From assembly GCA_034506395.1 (NCBI GenBank), contig JAPDPQ010000022.1:26527-90526 (forward strand): a stretch of DNA of 64,000 bases. The letters run 5' to 3'. Position numbers and translations under genes: made by a program. Of this stretch, positions 1 through 10,800 are shown piece by piece; positions within the stretch are counted from its first letter, which is position 1; the number at the start of each line of letters is the position of its first letter. The stretch comes from a candidate division KSB1 bacterium (GTDB lineage: Bacteria; Zhuqueibacterota; Zhuqueibacteria; Thermofontimicrobiales; Thermofontimicrobiaceae). The notes under the pieces are model-generated. The model was not told where the DNA came from. It did no database searches and was given only the letters and a program-made list of their open reading frames with translations.

Positions 1-1
1 C

Positions 2-3000
2 CCGCTGTACAATATTCCCATGGGGCTCCGATTAGCTGGAAAATTGGACATCCCCGCCTTACAAGTCAGCTTGAATGCGATTGTCCAGCGGCACGAGAAT
101 TTGCGGAGCTCGTTTCCAACGATCGATGGCAAACCCATCTTGCGGATCGCCCAGCAGCTTGAAGTTCCCCTGGTGATGGTGGATCTCCAAGAGCTGCCCG
201 AAAGCGAGCGCGAACGTGTTGCGCTGCAATTGGCCAATGATGATGCGCGCCAACCGTTTCAGCTGAGCGAGCCTCCATTGTTGCGCGCGACCATATTTCG
301 CCTCGGCAAAAAAGATCATTTCATGGTCCTTACGCTGCATCATATCATCTCGGACGGTTGGTCATCGGCGATTTTGATGCCGGAGTTGGCAGCGCTCTAT
401 CAGAGCTCCATCACTGGAGAGCCAGCCGCTCTGCCCGAACTGCCGATCCAATACGCCGATTTCGCCCACTGGCAGCGCAACTGGCTTCAGGGCGAAGTGC
501 TTGAGCAACAATTAGCGTATTGGAAAGAAGAATTAGCCGATTGCCCTGCCTTACTGGAGCTGCCAACCGATTTTCCGCGGCCAGCCGTTCAGACTTCCAA
601 TGGCGCTCATTTTACCTTCGAGTTGCCCAAAGAACTATCAGTTCAACTAAATCGGTTAAGTCGCCAAGAAGGAGCAACTCAATTCATGACAATGCTTGCG
701 GCGTTCCAAATCTTGTTGTATCGCTATACTGGCCAAGGCGACTTCTGTGTTGGAACGCCCATTGCTAATCGGAATCGCAGCGAAACTGAGGCTCTTATCG
801 GCTTTTTCGTGAACACATTAGCGCTGAGGAGCCGAATATCTTCTGAATTGAGCTTTCGTCAGTTGTTAGCCCGCGTGCGTGAGACCACGCTATCTGCCTA
901 TGCGCATCAGGACGTGCCGTTCGAAAAAGTGGTGGATGCGGTTCAACCAGAGCGAAATATGAGCCACTCCCCCATCTTCCAAGTCATGTTCACCTATCAG
1001 TCCACTGCGGCCTCAGAGATTTCATTGCCGGAACTCACTATTCGCGCTGTTCCGTTGGAGAACAATCTGGCTAAATTCGATCTAACGCTGTTGCTCGATG
1101 AGATCGAGACTGGTATTCAGGGGACTTTCGAATACAATACTGATTTGTTCGCGTCAGCTCGCATCGAGCGCATGTCGCAACATTTTCAGCGGCTGCTAAG
1201 CGAGATCGTGAAAAATCCAGATCAGAAGATCGTCCAATTGCCCCTGGTTACCGAAGCGGAGCTTCAGCAATTGCTCCATGACTGGAATCGTACGGACCGT
1301 GCCTTTCCCGAAGATCGATGTCTGCATCAGCTTTTCGAAGCTCAAGTTGCGAGAGATCCAGAGGCGATCGCTGTCACTTTTAAAAATGATCAATTGAGCT
1401 ATGGCCAATTGAATCAGCGAGCCAATCATCTGGCGCATTATCTCCAAAGTTTGGGTGTGGGAGTTGAATCCCGGGTCGGCATCTGTCTCGAACGCTCTGC
1501 GGAAACTATCGTTGCGATCTTAGCCGTACTTAAAGCTGGCGGAGGTTACGTGCCGATCGACCCCCGCTATCCAGCGGAACGACTGGCATTTCTGATCCAG
1601 GATGCCCAATTAGCAGTATTGATCACCCAACAGCATATTTTGCCACAGCTTCACACAGATGTTCCGATTGTGCTAATCGATTCAGATTGGGATAAGATCC
1701 CTGCTGAAGCCCAAAGCGATCCAATCAGCCCAGTGATGCCGGAGAATCTGGCTTACATCATCTACACATCTGGCTCTACAGGCCAGCCGAAAGGGGTTCA
1801 ATTGCAACATCGCAGCGTGGTCAATTTAGCAATCGTCTATCAACAACTATTTCAGATCACTCCCCGAGATCGCATTGCCCAATATTTCTCGTTCAGTTTC
1901 GATGGCTCAGTTGGAGATATTTTCACCGCATTGGCCTCTGGGGCAACGCTGTACATTGTTGACAAGGATGATATTGTTGGTGGCGAGCCATTACACCGCT
2001 GGTTCAACGAGCAAAAGATTACTTTGGCAATATTGCCGCCAGCTTTGCTCAATACGCTTCCCGCTCAAAATCTGCCGCATCTGAAGGCGATTGCCTCTGG
2101 GGGTGAAAGCCCCTCATTGGAAACTATTGCTCGCTGGACCGCTGAAGGGAAGCCTTACTATAATCTCTACGGCCCAACGGAAGCGGCTGTGGTGACTACA
2201 CAATTTAAAATCACCCAGATGCCAGCTCAAGCAATGAACACCATCATCGGTCGCCCAATACCTAACTATCGTGTTTATGTGCTTGATCGCCAGTTACAAC
2301 CAGTGCCAATCGGCGTGCCAGGGGAATTGTGCATTGCTGGAGTGGGACTGGCGCGCGGCTATTTCAACCGACCAGAAATTACCGCGCTCAGCTTTGTTCC
2401 CAATCCGTTCGGTCAATTGCCTGGTGAGCGGCTCTATCGCACTGGCGATCTGGTCCGATACCGCCCCGATGGCAACATTGAATTTTTGGGCAGGATCGAT
2501 CATCAGGTGAAAATCCGCGGCTTTCGGATTGAGCTCGGCGAGATTGAAGCTGTGCTCGGCCAGCATAGTCAATTGCGCGAAACCACCGTAATGGTCCGAG
2601 AAGATCGACCTGGCGAAAAACGACTGGTAGCTTATGTCGTGCCTGCAACCGATCCACCCCCGTCGTCGACTGAACTGCGCAGCTTCTTGCAAGCCAGGTT
2701 GCCGAATTACATGATCCCATCAGCATTCGTGATGATGAAGACGTTGCCGCTCACACAGCACGGCAAAATCGATTATCGCTCCTTGCCAGCGCCGGATCTG
2801 ATGCCGACAGAACAGGATCGCTATGTTGCCCCGAGTTCGGACATCGAGCAGATTTTGGCTGACATCTGGTGCCAAGTGCTCAAGCTGCCCAAAGTAGGCA
2901 TTCATGATAATTTTTTCGAATTGGGAGGCGATTCGATCCTCAGCATTCAGGTTATTTCACGGGCCAACGAAGCTGGCTTGGCATTGACACCACGGCATAT

Positions 3001-4510
3001 TTTTCAGGCCCCAACTGTCGCGGCTTTAGCACAAATGGCAACCCAGATTGCTCAACGACACTGTGTCTCCGAAGAGACTGGCGAGCTTACGGGTGAATTG
3101 CCATTAACTCCGATTCAGCGTTGGTTCTTTGAACAAAATCTCGTTGATCCGAATCACTGGAATCAGGCAGTTTTGGTTGAGCTTCGTCAAAACATTTCCC
3201 CATCAGTCGTGCGTCGCAGTTTAGCTATAATCCTCGAACATCATGATGCGTTGCGGCTTCGTTTCGAAGCGACGGACCATGGTTGGCGCCAGTATTATGG
3301 CAGTGCTACCATAGACGACGCCTTTATCTATGTCGACCTTTCATCTGCATCGTTCGATCAACACAGGAGGCTGATCGAGCAGTCATGCGCGCAAGCTCAG
3401 GCAAGTTTGGACATTTTATCTGGCAAGCTCATTCGGGGAGTATACTTTGATCGAGGATCGGAACATCGACCATTGATGCTAATCGTGATTCACCATTTGG
3501 CTATTGATGGCGTATCATGGCGAATTTTGTTTGAGGACTTTCAACGTCTTTGTCAGCAGATCTTGGCTCAACAACGGCCAGCGCTGCCCAACAAAACCAC
3601 CTCGTTCCGTTATTGGGCGAATCGATTGGTCGAATGGGCGCAGAGCGACCAACTTCGTAGCGAGGCCAGCTTCTGGTTGAAAACGATCAAAGGGCCATTT
3701 ATCCGATTGCCAAAGGACAAGCCAGATGGTCTGAACACCGAGGCCATCGCCCAAAAAATAGTGGTCAACCTCAGCGAACAAGATACCCAGGACCTGCTGC
3801 AACAGGTGACGAAGGCCTACCACACTCAGATCGATGAAGTTTTGGTGACGGCATTAGCGCGATCACTGGCTCGGCAGATGGGCGGACATCGCGTGCTCAT
3901 CGGGCTGGAGGGTCATGGCCGTGAAGACCTTTTTCAGGATGTCGATCTGAGCCGAACGATTGGATGGTTCACGACTCAATATCCTGTGCTCATCGACCTG
4001 ACGGATGCCAAGGAGATCGACATAGCGATCAAACAGGTAAAAGAACAACTGCGACAGATACCCAACCATGGTCTGGGTTTCGGACTATTGCGATATTTAC
4101 TAACCGACCCAGAGTTGAAGCAGCGATTCTGCCAGCTTCCGCACCCAGAAATCGTGTTCAATTACCTCGGTCAATTCGGCGACCAATCTGGATTGTTTGT
4201 CCCATCCGAACTGCCTGTCGGCCCTATGCGCAGTTACACTGGACAACGACCATATCTGATCGATATCAATGGTGGGATTAGCGATCGGGAACTGCGTCTG
4301 GAATGGACGTATAGCAGCGATATCTTTGCATCTTCCACCGTGGAGCAGCTTGCGGGCGCATTCACTCAGGAATTACGCGCGATTATCGGGCACTGCCGTT
4401 CACTACAAGGTTCCAGTGTAACCCCATCTGATTTTAAATTAGCTCGACTGGATCAGGCCAAGCTGGATAAAATTTTGAAGCAGACGAAACCGCGCTCAAT
4501 TCCAGCTTAA
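2..4510 (+). CDS. NRPS subunit 1 (partial): C-A-T-E
   Basis: Non-ribosomal peptide synthetase subunit; the 5' end lies outside the window because the frame is open from base 2 and begins inside a condensation domain (PLYNIPMGLRL). Domains by nucleotide: C to about 1250, with HHIISDGWS at 338-364; adenylation about 1320-2790, with A3 YTSGSTGQPKG, A5 YGPTE and A10 HGKID; thiolation 2830-3040, with its Ser in LGGDS near 2935; epimerization 3090-4440, with HHLAIDGVSW at 3491 and a normal GHGRE...DVDLSRTIGWFT stretch. The specificity residues I read are D-G-G-A-I-S-L-V-V, which match no code I can assign. LGGDS, rather than LGGHS, is usual before an E domain. The subunit adds one residue, inverts it to D, and passes the chain to the next gene, which begins with a D-donor-type C domain. 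Family assignment is certain; the substrate is unknown. Confidence 0.97.
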   Translation, partial: PLYNIPMGLRLAGKLDIPALQVSLNAIVQRHENLRSSFPTIDGKPILRIAQQLEVPLVMVDLQELPESERERVALQLANDDARQPFQLSEPPLLRATIFRLGKKDHFMVLTLHHIISDGWSSAILMPELAALYQSSITGEPAALPELPIQYADFAHWQRNWLQGEVLEQQLAYWKEELADCPALLELPTDFPRPAVQTSNGAHFTFELPKELSVQLNRLSRQEGATQFMTMLAAFQILLYRYTGQGDFCVGTPIANRNRSETEALIGFFVNTLALRSRISSELSFRQLLARVRETTLSAYAHQDVPFEKVVDAVQPERNMSHSPIFQVMFTYQSTAASEISLPELTIRAVPLENNLAKFDLTLLLDEIETGIQGTFEYNTDLFASARIERMSQHFQRLLSEIVKNPDQKIVQLPLVTEAELQQLLHDWNRTDRAFPEDRCLHQLFEAQVARDPEAIAVTFKNDQLSYGQLNQRANHLAHYLQSLGVGVESRVGICLERSAETIVAILAVLKAGGGYVPIDPRYPAERLAFLIQDAQLAVLITQQHILPQLHTDVPIVLIDSDWDKIPAEAQSDPISPVMPENLAYIIYTSGSTGQPKGVQLQHRSVVNLAIVYQQLFQITPRDRIAQYFSFSFDGSVGDIFTALASGATLYIVDKDDIVGGEPLHRWFNEQKITLAILPPALLNTLPAQNLPHLKAIASGGESPSLETIARWTAEGKPYYNLYGPTEAAVVTTQFKITQMPAQAMNTIIGRPIPNYRVYVLDRQLQPVPIGVPGELCIAGVGLARGYFNRPEITALSFVPNPFGQLPGERLYRTGDLVRYRPDGNIEFLGRIDHQVKIRGFRIELGEIEAVLGQHSQLRETTVMVREDRPGEKRLVAYVVPATDPPPSSTELRSFLQARLPNYMIPSAFVMMKTLPLTQHGKIDYRSLPAPDLMPTEQDRYVAPSSDIEQILADIWCQVLKLPKVGIHDNFFELGGDSILSIQVISRANEAGLALTPRHIFQAPTVAALAQMATQIAQRHCVSEETGELTGELPLTPIQRWFFEQNLVDPNHWNQAVLVELRQNISPSVVRRSLAIILEHHDALRLRFEATDHGWRQYYGSATIDDAFIYVDLSSASFDQHRRLIEQSCAQAQASLDILSGKLIRGVYFDRGSEHRPLMLIVIHHLAIDGVSWRILFEDFQRLCQQILAQQRPALPNKTTSFRYWANRLVEWAQSDQLRSEASFWLKTIKGPFIRLPKDKPDGLNTEAIAQKIVVNLSEQDTQDLLQQVTKAYHTQIDEVLVTALARSLARQMGGHRVLIGLEGHGREDLFQDVDLSRTIGWFTTQYPVLIDLTDAKEIDIAIKQVKEQLRQIPNHGLGFGLLRYLLTDPELKQRFCQLPHPEIVFNYLGQFGDQSGLFVPSELPVGPMRSYTGQRPYLIDINGGISDRELRLEWTYSSDIFASSTVEQLAGAFTQELRAIIGHCRSLQGSSVTPSDFKLARLDQAKLDKILKQTKPRSIPA

Positions 4511-4553
4511 TTCGATTTGTTGACTCGTCGCTACACCCTCGCATCAGCGACAA

Positions 4554-4582
4554 TTGACATCAATTTTGCGGTGATTTGAAAT
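4554..4582 (+). promoter_or_regulatory. Possible sigma70 promoter before NRPS gene 2
   Basis: TTGACA (4554-4559), a 17-base spacer, then TGAAAT (4577-4582, 4 of 6 to TATAAT). It would let the second synthetase gene be transcribed separately from the first, with a leader of about 250 bases. The weak -10 box makes this tentative. Confidence 0.3.
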
Positions 4583-4611
4583 CAGCCAAGTTCCGCAATT
4601 TATATAGTGCA

Positions 4612-4721
4612 TGAACGAGAACCATTGAATTAGAATTAAAATTGTTATTCCAAACACACTGAGGAATCTGGTATCATTTAGATTATTGGACTTGCAGATT
4701 TGTCCCTTCGATCGAAATGAC
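4612..4721 (+). repeat. Dispersed intergenic repeat, copy R1
   Basis: The core at 4644-4721 runs from GTTATTCC through GAGGAATCTGG and GACTTGCAGATTTG to CGAAATGAC. It matches the copy at 37169-37282, and the similarity extends about 30 bases upstream (TGAACGA.AACCATT). The ends form an imperfect inverted repeat (GTCATTCCG / CGAAATGAC). Shorter, more diverged copies lie at 29414 and 29572. Confidence 0.75.
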
Positions 4722-4843
4722 AGAAAGGTGCGTTTTCGGTTAAGCAGGTTATGGTTGCAATCGAATAGGTCAAATGGCATAAATAATTTCTATGTTCTTC
4801 GCTTCGGGTGATTTTTAATTGAAAACAGCAAAGGTAGCTAATA

Positions 4844-7800
4844 ATGATGAATTCGAACAATATTATTGACATCTATCCGTTATCGCCATTGCAGCAAGGG
4901 ATGCTATTTCACAGTATCTACTCGAAGGGCAGTGGCGAATATATCGAACAATTGACATGCCGTTTCATTGGTCCGCTGAATCTTGACGCATTCGAGCATG
5001 CCTGGCAAAAGCTGATTGACCGACATTCGATCTTACGAACCGCTTTCGTTTGGGAAGGATTGGATGAGCCGGTTCAGGTGGTGCACGATGCCGTGCCGTT
5101 TCGGGTGGAACGTTTAGATTGGCTTCATCTCAGTGAGGCCGAGCAACAACAGCTATTGGATCAATTGCTGGAGCAACGTCGACGCGATGGATTCCAGATC
5201 ACCCGCGCTCCGCTATTCAGCGTTGTTCTCATCCGAGTGGCTGAAAATGCGCATCAATTAATCTGGATTTGCCATCATTTATTGATCGATGGTTGGAGCT
5301 TCCCGCTGCTTTTCGAAGAGCTCTTTAGCTGTTATGAGGCGCTCTGTCGGGGCCAACAACCATCTTTTCGTTCTGTGCGACCGTACCGCGATTACATCGC
5401 TTGGTTGCAACAGCAAGATCAAAACCAAGCAGCCCAATTCTGGCAGGAGCAAATCCGTGGGTTCGATACGCCGAGTTCTCTCAAAATCGAACGAACCACA
5501 AATTTCGATCCAGGTGAACCAGAATATCAAACGACCACCATCTATTTGCCGAGCCAATTGACCCATGAATTGCAGGCATTTGCTCGTCGCCATCAGGTGA
5601 CGCTCAACACCCTATTCCAGGGGGCATGGATCTTATTATTGAACCACTACAACGGTGAAGCAGATATTTTGTTCGGCGCCACTGTCTCTGGTCGACCGCC
5701 AGAATTGCCTGGAGCTGAGCACATACTGGGACCGTTCATCAACACACTGCCAGTTCGTTTTAAGGTAGAATTGGATGCACGCTTGAGTGGTTGGCTTCGG
5801 CAATTGCGACAGCTTCAAAGCGAAATGCACCAATACCAATATAGCCTTCTCGCAGATATTCAGAAATTCAGCGATGTGCCTCGCGATACCCCGTTGTTCG
5901 ACACGATTCTTGTGTTCGAAAACTATCCAATCAGCCAAGCTCTGGCTGAGCAAAAGCGCGCTCTGGAGATTCAGGACATTCGCGCTTACTCGCGAACAAA
6001 TTACCCTATTACCTTGGTGGTTGCACCTGGGGATCCGATCCGCGTGGAGATCGCTTTCGATGCCCGTCGATTCGAACGACAAGCCATCGATAGAGTTTTG
6101 CATCATTTGGAGCGAATTTTAAGCGATATCGTGGCCCAACCAGACCGAACATTGGACACGTTCTCGGTGATAGAGCCAACCGAATATCAGAAAATTGTAG
6201 TGGATTGGAACCAAACTCACTCGGATTATCCAGCGGATCGGTGTATCCATGAACTCATTACCGAACAAGCGGAACGAACCCCAGAGCAAATCGCTATTCG
6301 TTTTGAGGAGACCGAAATCAGCTATCATCAGTTGAACCAGCGCTCCAATCAATTAGCCAATTATTTAAAGAAGCAGGGCGTAACAATCGAAAGCGTTGTT
6401 GCTGTCTGTCATGAGAGATCCCCAGAATTGATCATCAGTCTGCTTGGCGTATTGAAAGCCGGGGCCGCCTACCTGCCGTTGGATCCGAATTATCCGAAAG
6501 AGCGATTGAACCTTATCGTTCAGGACGCGGGGGCAACAATTCTGCTTACTCAGCAGCACCTGTCGGAGAAATTTCATGATCTCCAGCTCATTTCGATCTG
6601 CATGGATTCAGATTGGCCCAGCATCGAAGTGGAATCGAATGCGAATCTGAAAAGCTCGGCCCTGCCGGACAATCTGGCCTATGTGATCTACACTTCTGGC
6701 TCAACTGGCAGGCCAAAGGGAACATTAATCGCCCACCGCGGGCTGGTGAATCACGCCTTCCATCTTGCGCGTCAGCAGCGACTGGGCATCGATAGTCGTG
6801 TGTTGCAGCTTCTCTCGTTGAGTTTCGATGCAGCGGCCGAAGAGATCTTCCCGACGCTGATCAGCGGTGGGACATTGGTGCTCCATCGCGCCCCGCTCGA
6901 ACTCCCAATCCGAGAGCTTCTGAATTTTTGTGAGAAACAAAAGATAACCCTGCTTCATCTGCCAGTGGTGATTTGGCATCAAATGGTCGATGAAATTAAA
7001 GAGAAGCAACTCCAATTGGGAGCATCATTGCGCTCCGTGATCATTGGTGGGGAAGCGCCAGCCCAAACGCGCCTAATCGCTTGGAGCGAGGCAGTCAATG
7101 GTCGGATCGAATTGACCAATGCGTATGGTCCAACAGAGGCGACCATCGCTGCAACGCTATTCGAGCTTCCAAATTCACCCAAAGCCGTAGCGCAGTTGCC
7201 GCGCGTGCCGATTGGTCGCCCTATCGCGAATGCCCGAATCTATATTTTGGATGCCCGGCTTCGGCCAGTGCCGATCGGCGTCATGGGCGAACTTTACATC
7301 GCTGGAATTGGTTTAGCGCGGGGCTATTTGAGCGACCCGGCCATGACTGCCGAAAAATTCATTCCAGATCCTTTCAGCACCATGCCGGGCGAGCGAATGT
7401 ATCGGACTGGCGACCTTGCTTATTATCGTACCGATGGGCATATCACTTTTGTAGGCCGAAATGATCATCAAATCAAATTGCGGGGGTTTCGGATCGAGCT
7501 GGAAGAAGTTGAGCAGGCGCTGCTGCAACATCCTGGCGTTGCCCAATCCGTGGTCGTGGTTAAAGCTGCTCATGGAATGGCGGCAAGGCAGGACGATCGA
7601 CAGTTGGTCGCTTATTTTGTTCCAACCGATCGTCGAAACGGTGGAGTTCATCCAACCGAATTATCCGATTTTCTGAAAGCGCGATTGCCCAACTATATGG
7701 TTCCAGCGATCTTTATCCAATTAGAAAAGCTACCGATCACCCCAAGCGGAAAAATTGACCGGCGCCGGCTGCCTGAGCCAGATATGGAACTTCTTTTTGG

Positions 7801-10800
7801 CAGACAGCCCTATGTGGCGCCGCGACATCCGACCGAAGAGATCATCGCCAATTTCTTCAGCCAAATTTTAGATCTACCCCAGGTGGGCATTCATGACAAT
7901 TTCTTCCATCTTGGTGGACATTCGCTATTGGCGACCCGGTTATTGAGTCGCATTCGGGATACTTTCCAAATCGACTTAGAATTGAAGTCGATATTTGAGG
8001 GTCCCACAGTGGCAGAGATTGCTGCATGCGTGGAGGCCACTCGATTGGCGCAACAAGGGCTATCCGCTCCCCCGATGACATCAGTGCCGCGCGATCAGGA
8101 TTTGCCGCTCTCGTTCGCCCAACTACGGCTCTGGTTCTTGGATCAATTGGCCCCAGGACAGGCGCTTTACACTATCCCAACTGCGCTGCGACTCAGAGGC
8201 AAACTAAATATACGCGCCTTGGAGCAAAGTATTAACGAACTGATCCGACGCCATGAGGTGTTGCGAACCACGTTTGGGTCGCGCGATGGGCAACCATTTC
8301 AGGTGATCGCTCCAACGCTGTTTCTGCTGCCTCAAAAAGTGGATCTCACCAATCTTGACGCAGAACAACAGGAATTTCAAGCGCAGCAACTCATCAAGGC
8401 GGAAGCGCAGCGTCCATTTGATCTGGCGCGGGGACCGCTGCTAAGGGTGCTTTTGATCAAATGCTCAGAGCAAGACCATATCATTGTCTTAACCTTGCAT
8501 CATATCATCTCTGATGGTTGGTCTGTGGCAGTGATAATTCAAGAGATTGCTGCTTTATATCAGGCATTTTCCGCCGGACAGCCATCTCCCCTGCCTCGGC
8601 TGCCACTCCAATATGCGGATTTTGCGCATTGGCAACGCCAATGGCTTCAGGGAACTGTATTGGATCGGCAACTCGAATATTGGCGCGAGAAACTTCAAGG
8701 CGCTCCTCCCCTTTTGCAGTTGCCGACAGATCGGCCTCGCCCCCCTGTGCAGACCTTTCATGGCGCCACCTTGGACCGCCAGCTTCCAAAGGAGCTGGTA
8801 GCTGGGTTGAAAAAACTGAGCCAACAAGGGGAGGCCACGCTATTTATGACCCTGCTGGCAGCATTTCAGACCCTGCTTTATCGGCTCAGCGGTCAAACCG
8901 ACATTTGCGTCGGCACACCCATAGCCAATCGTAACCGAACTGAAACCGAAGGTCTGATCGGCTTCTTCGTCAATACATTGGTGTTGCGATGTGATCTTTC
9001 GGGCAACCCCACGTTTCGCAAGCTGCTGGCTCAAGCTAAAACCGCCGCGTTGGAGGCATACGCCCATCAGGATATCCCATTCGAGATGCTCGTGGAGCAG
9101 CTTCAGCCGCAGCGTGATCTCAGCCATTCCCCGCTTTTTCAGGTGATGCTGGTGCTGCAAAATGCGCCACAACATGCTTTGGAATTGCCAGATTTAACCA
9201 TCACACCGATGGCTGCCGAAACTGGTACTGCCAAGTTCGATCTGTCGCTGGTCGCCATGGAGGGGAACGAGGGGATGCAGTTGTCCCTGGAATACAATAC
9301 CGATTTGTTTGATGCCAGCACTATGGCACGCCTGCTTGACCATTTTCAGACGCTGCTAACTGGAGTGATAGCCGACCCCGACATGCGCCTGGCAGATTAT
9401 CCTTTGATGTCTAATGAGCAACTGCATCGGCTGATCGTTGAATGGAACCGAACCCAGGCAGAGTTTCCAGCCGACCAATGTGTCCATCAAATGTTTCAAT
9501 CCATCGTCGAACAATATCCAAATCAAGTTGCTGTATCGTTTGGTGATCAACAGCTCAGCTATCGCGAACTCAATCGGCGAGCCAATCATCTAGCCCGCAA
9601 GCTGCGATCCTTTGGTGTTGGACCCGAATCGCTGGTGGGCATCTATCTCGATCGCTCGCCCGATCTGGTGACCAGCGCTATTGCGGTCCTTAAGGCAGGT
9701 GGCGCATTCCTTCCACTGGATCCGCAATATCCAAGGGAGCGAGTGATATTTATGATTCAAGATTCGGGACTTCGGGTGCTCATCAGCCAACAGAACTTAT
9801 TAGATCGGCTCGCTGATGTGAACATACCAACCATTTGTCTGGATGCCGAAGGCGAAGCGTGGTTGACCAGCGATGCGGATCAAGACCAAAACTTGCCCAA
9901 TCTCGCTACGTCTGATAATTTAGCTTATGTCATCTACACGTCAGGATCAACTGGCAGGCCAAAAGGCACCGCGCTGCCCCACCGCGGGCTATGCAATCTG
10001 GCAGCCGCCCAGCAGAAGGCGTTTGGCATTACCAACCATAGCCGCATTCTACAATTCGCTGCGCTCAGCTTCGATGCAGCCGTATGGGAACTGGTGATGG
10101 CATTGCTCACCGGAGCCACATTATGTCTCGCGGAAAGTGAGCAAATAGCCACTGGCCAAGGATTGATTCAATTGCTAACGGATCAAAAGATCACAACGGT
10201 TACATTGCCCCCATCAATGGCGCGCGTGATGCCGGATCATCCTCTGCCCGATCTGGAAGTTATGATTACCGCAGGCGAAAAATGCACCCCCGATATCGTT
10301 GCCCGATGGTCCAACGGTCGCAAGTTTTTCAATGCCTATGGCCCAACGGAAGCTACCGTCTGCGCCTCCATGCTGCAAGTGGAGCACGATTACGCTCAAG
10401 GTCCGCCTATTGGTCGACCGATTCAAAATTTTCAGCTTTACGTATTGGACGAATACCTGAATCCAGTACCCATCGGCGCGAGCGGGGAGTTGTTTATTGG
10501 CGGGGTAGGATTAGCTCGCTGCTATCTCAATCGTCCGGATCTGACCGCAGAGAAGTTTGTACCCAACCCATTCAGCGCTCGGCCCGGTGATCGATTATAT
10601 CGAACGGGCGACCTGGTTCGTTATCTGGCCGATGGCAATATCGAATTTCTCGGCCGCATCGATCATCAGGTGAAACTGCGCGGCTTCCGCATCGAGCTGG
10701 GCGAAATTGAAAACGTGCTGCATGAACACCCGTCGATCCAGGATGCCACGGTGATTGTCCGCGAAGACATACCCGGCGACAGCCGGATCGTCGCTTATTT

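Larger units (their letters stand above)
4511..4843. other. 333-bp gap between NRPS genes 1 and 2
   Basis: No gene seen. It holds a 6-bp hairpin at 4527-4551 without a T run, a possible promoter at 4554-4582, a dispersed repeat copy at 4612-4721, and the ribosome-binding site AAGGT at 4831-4835 for the next gene. Confidence 0.7.
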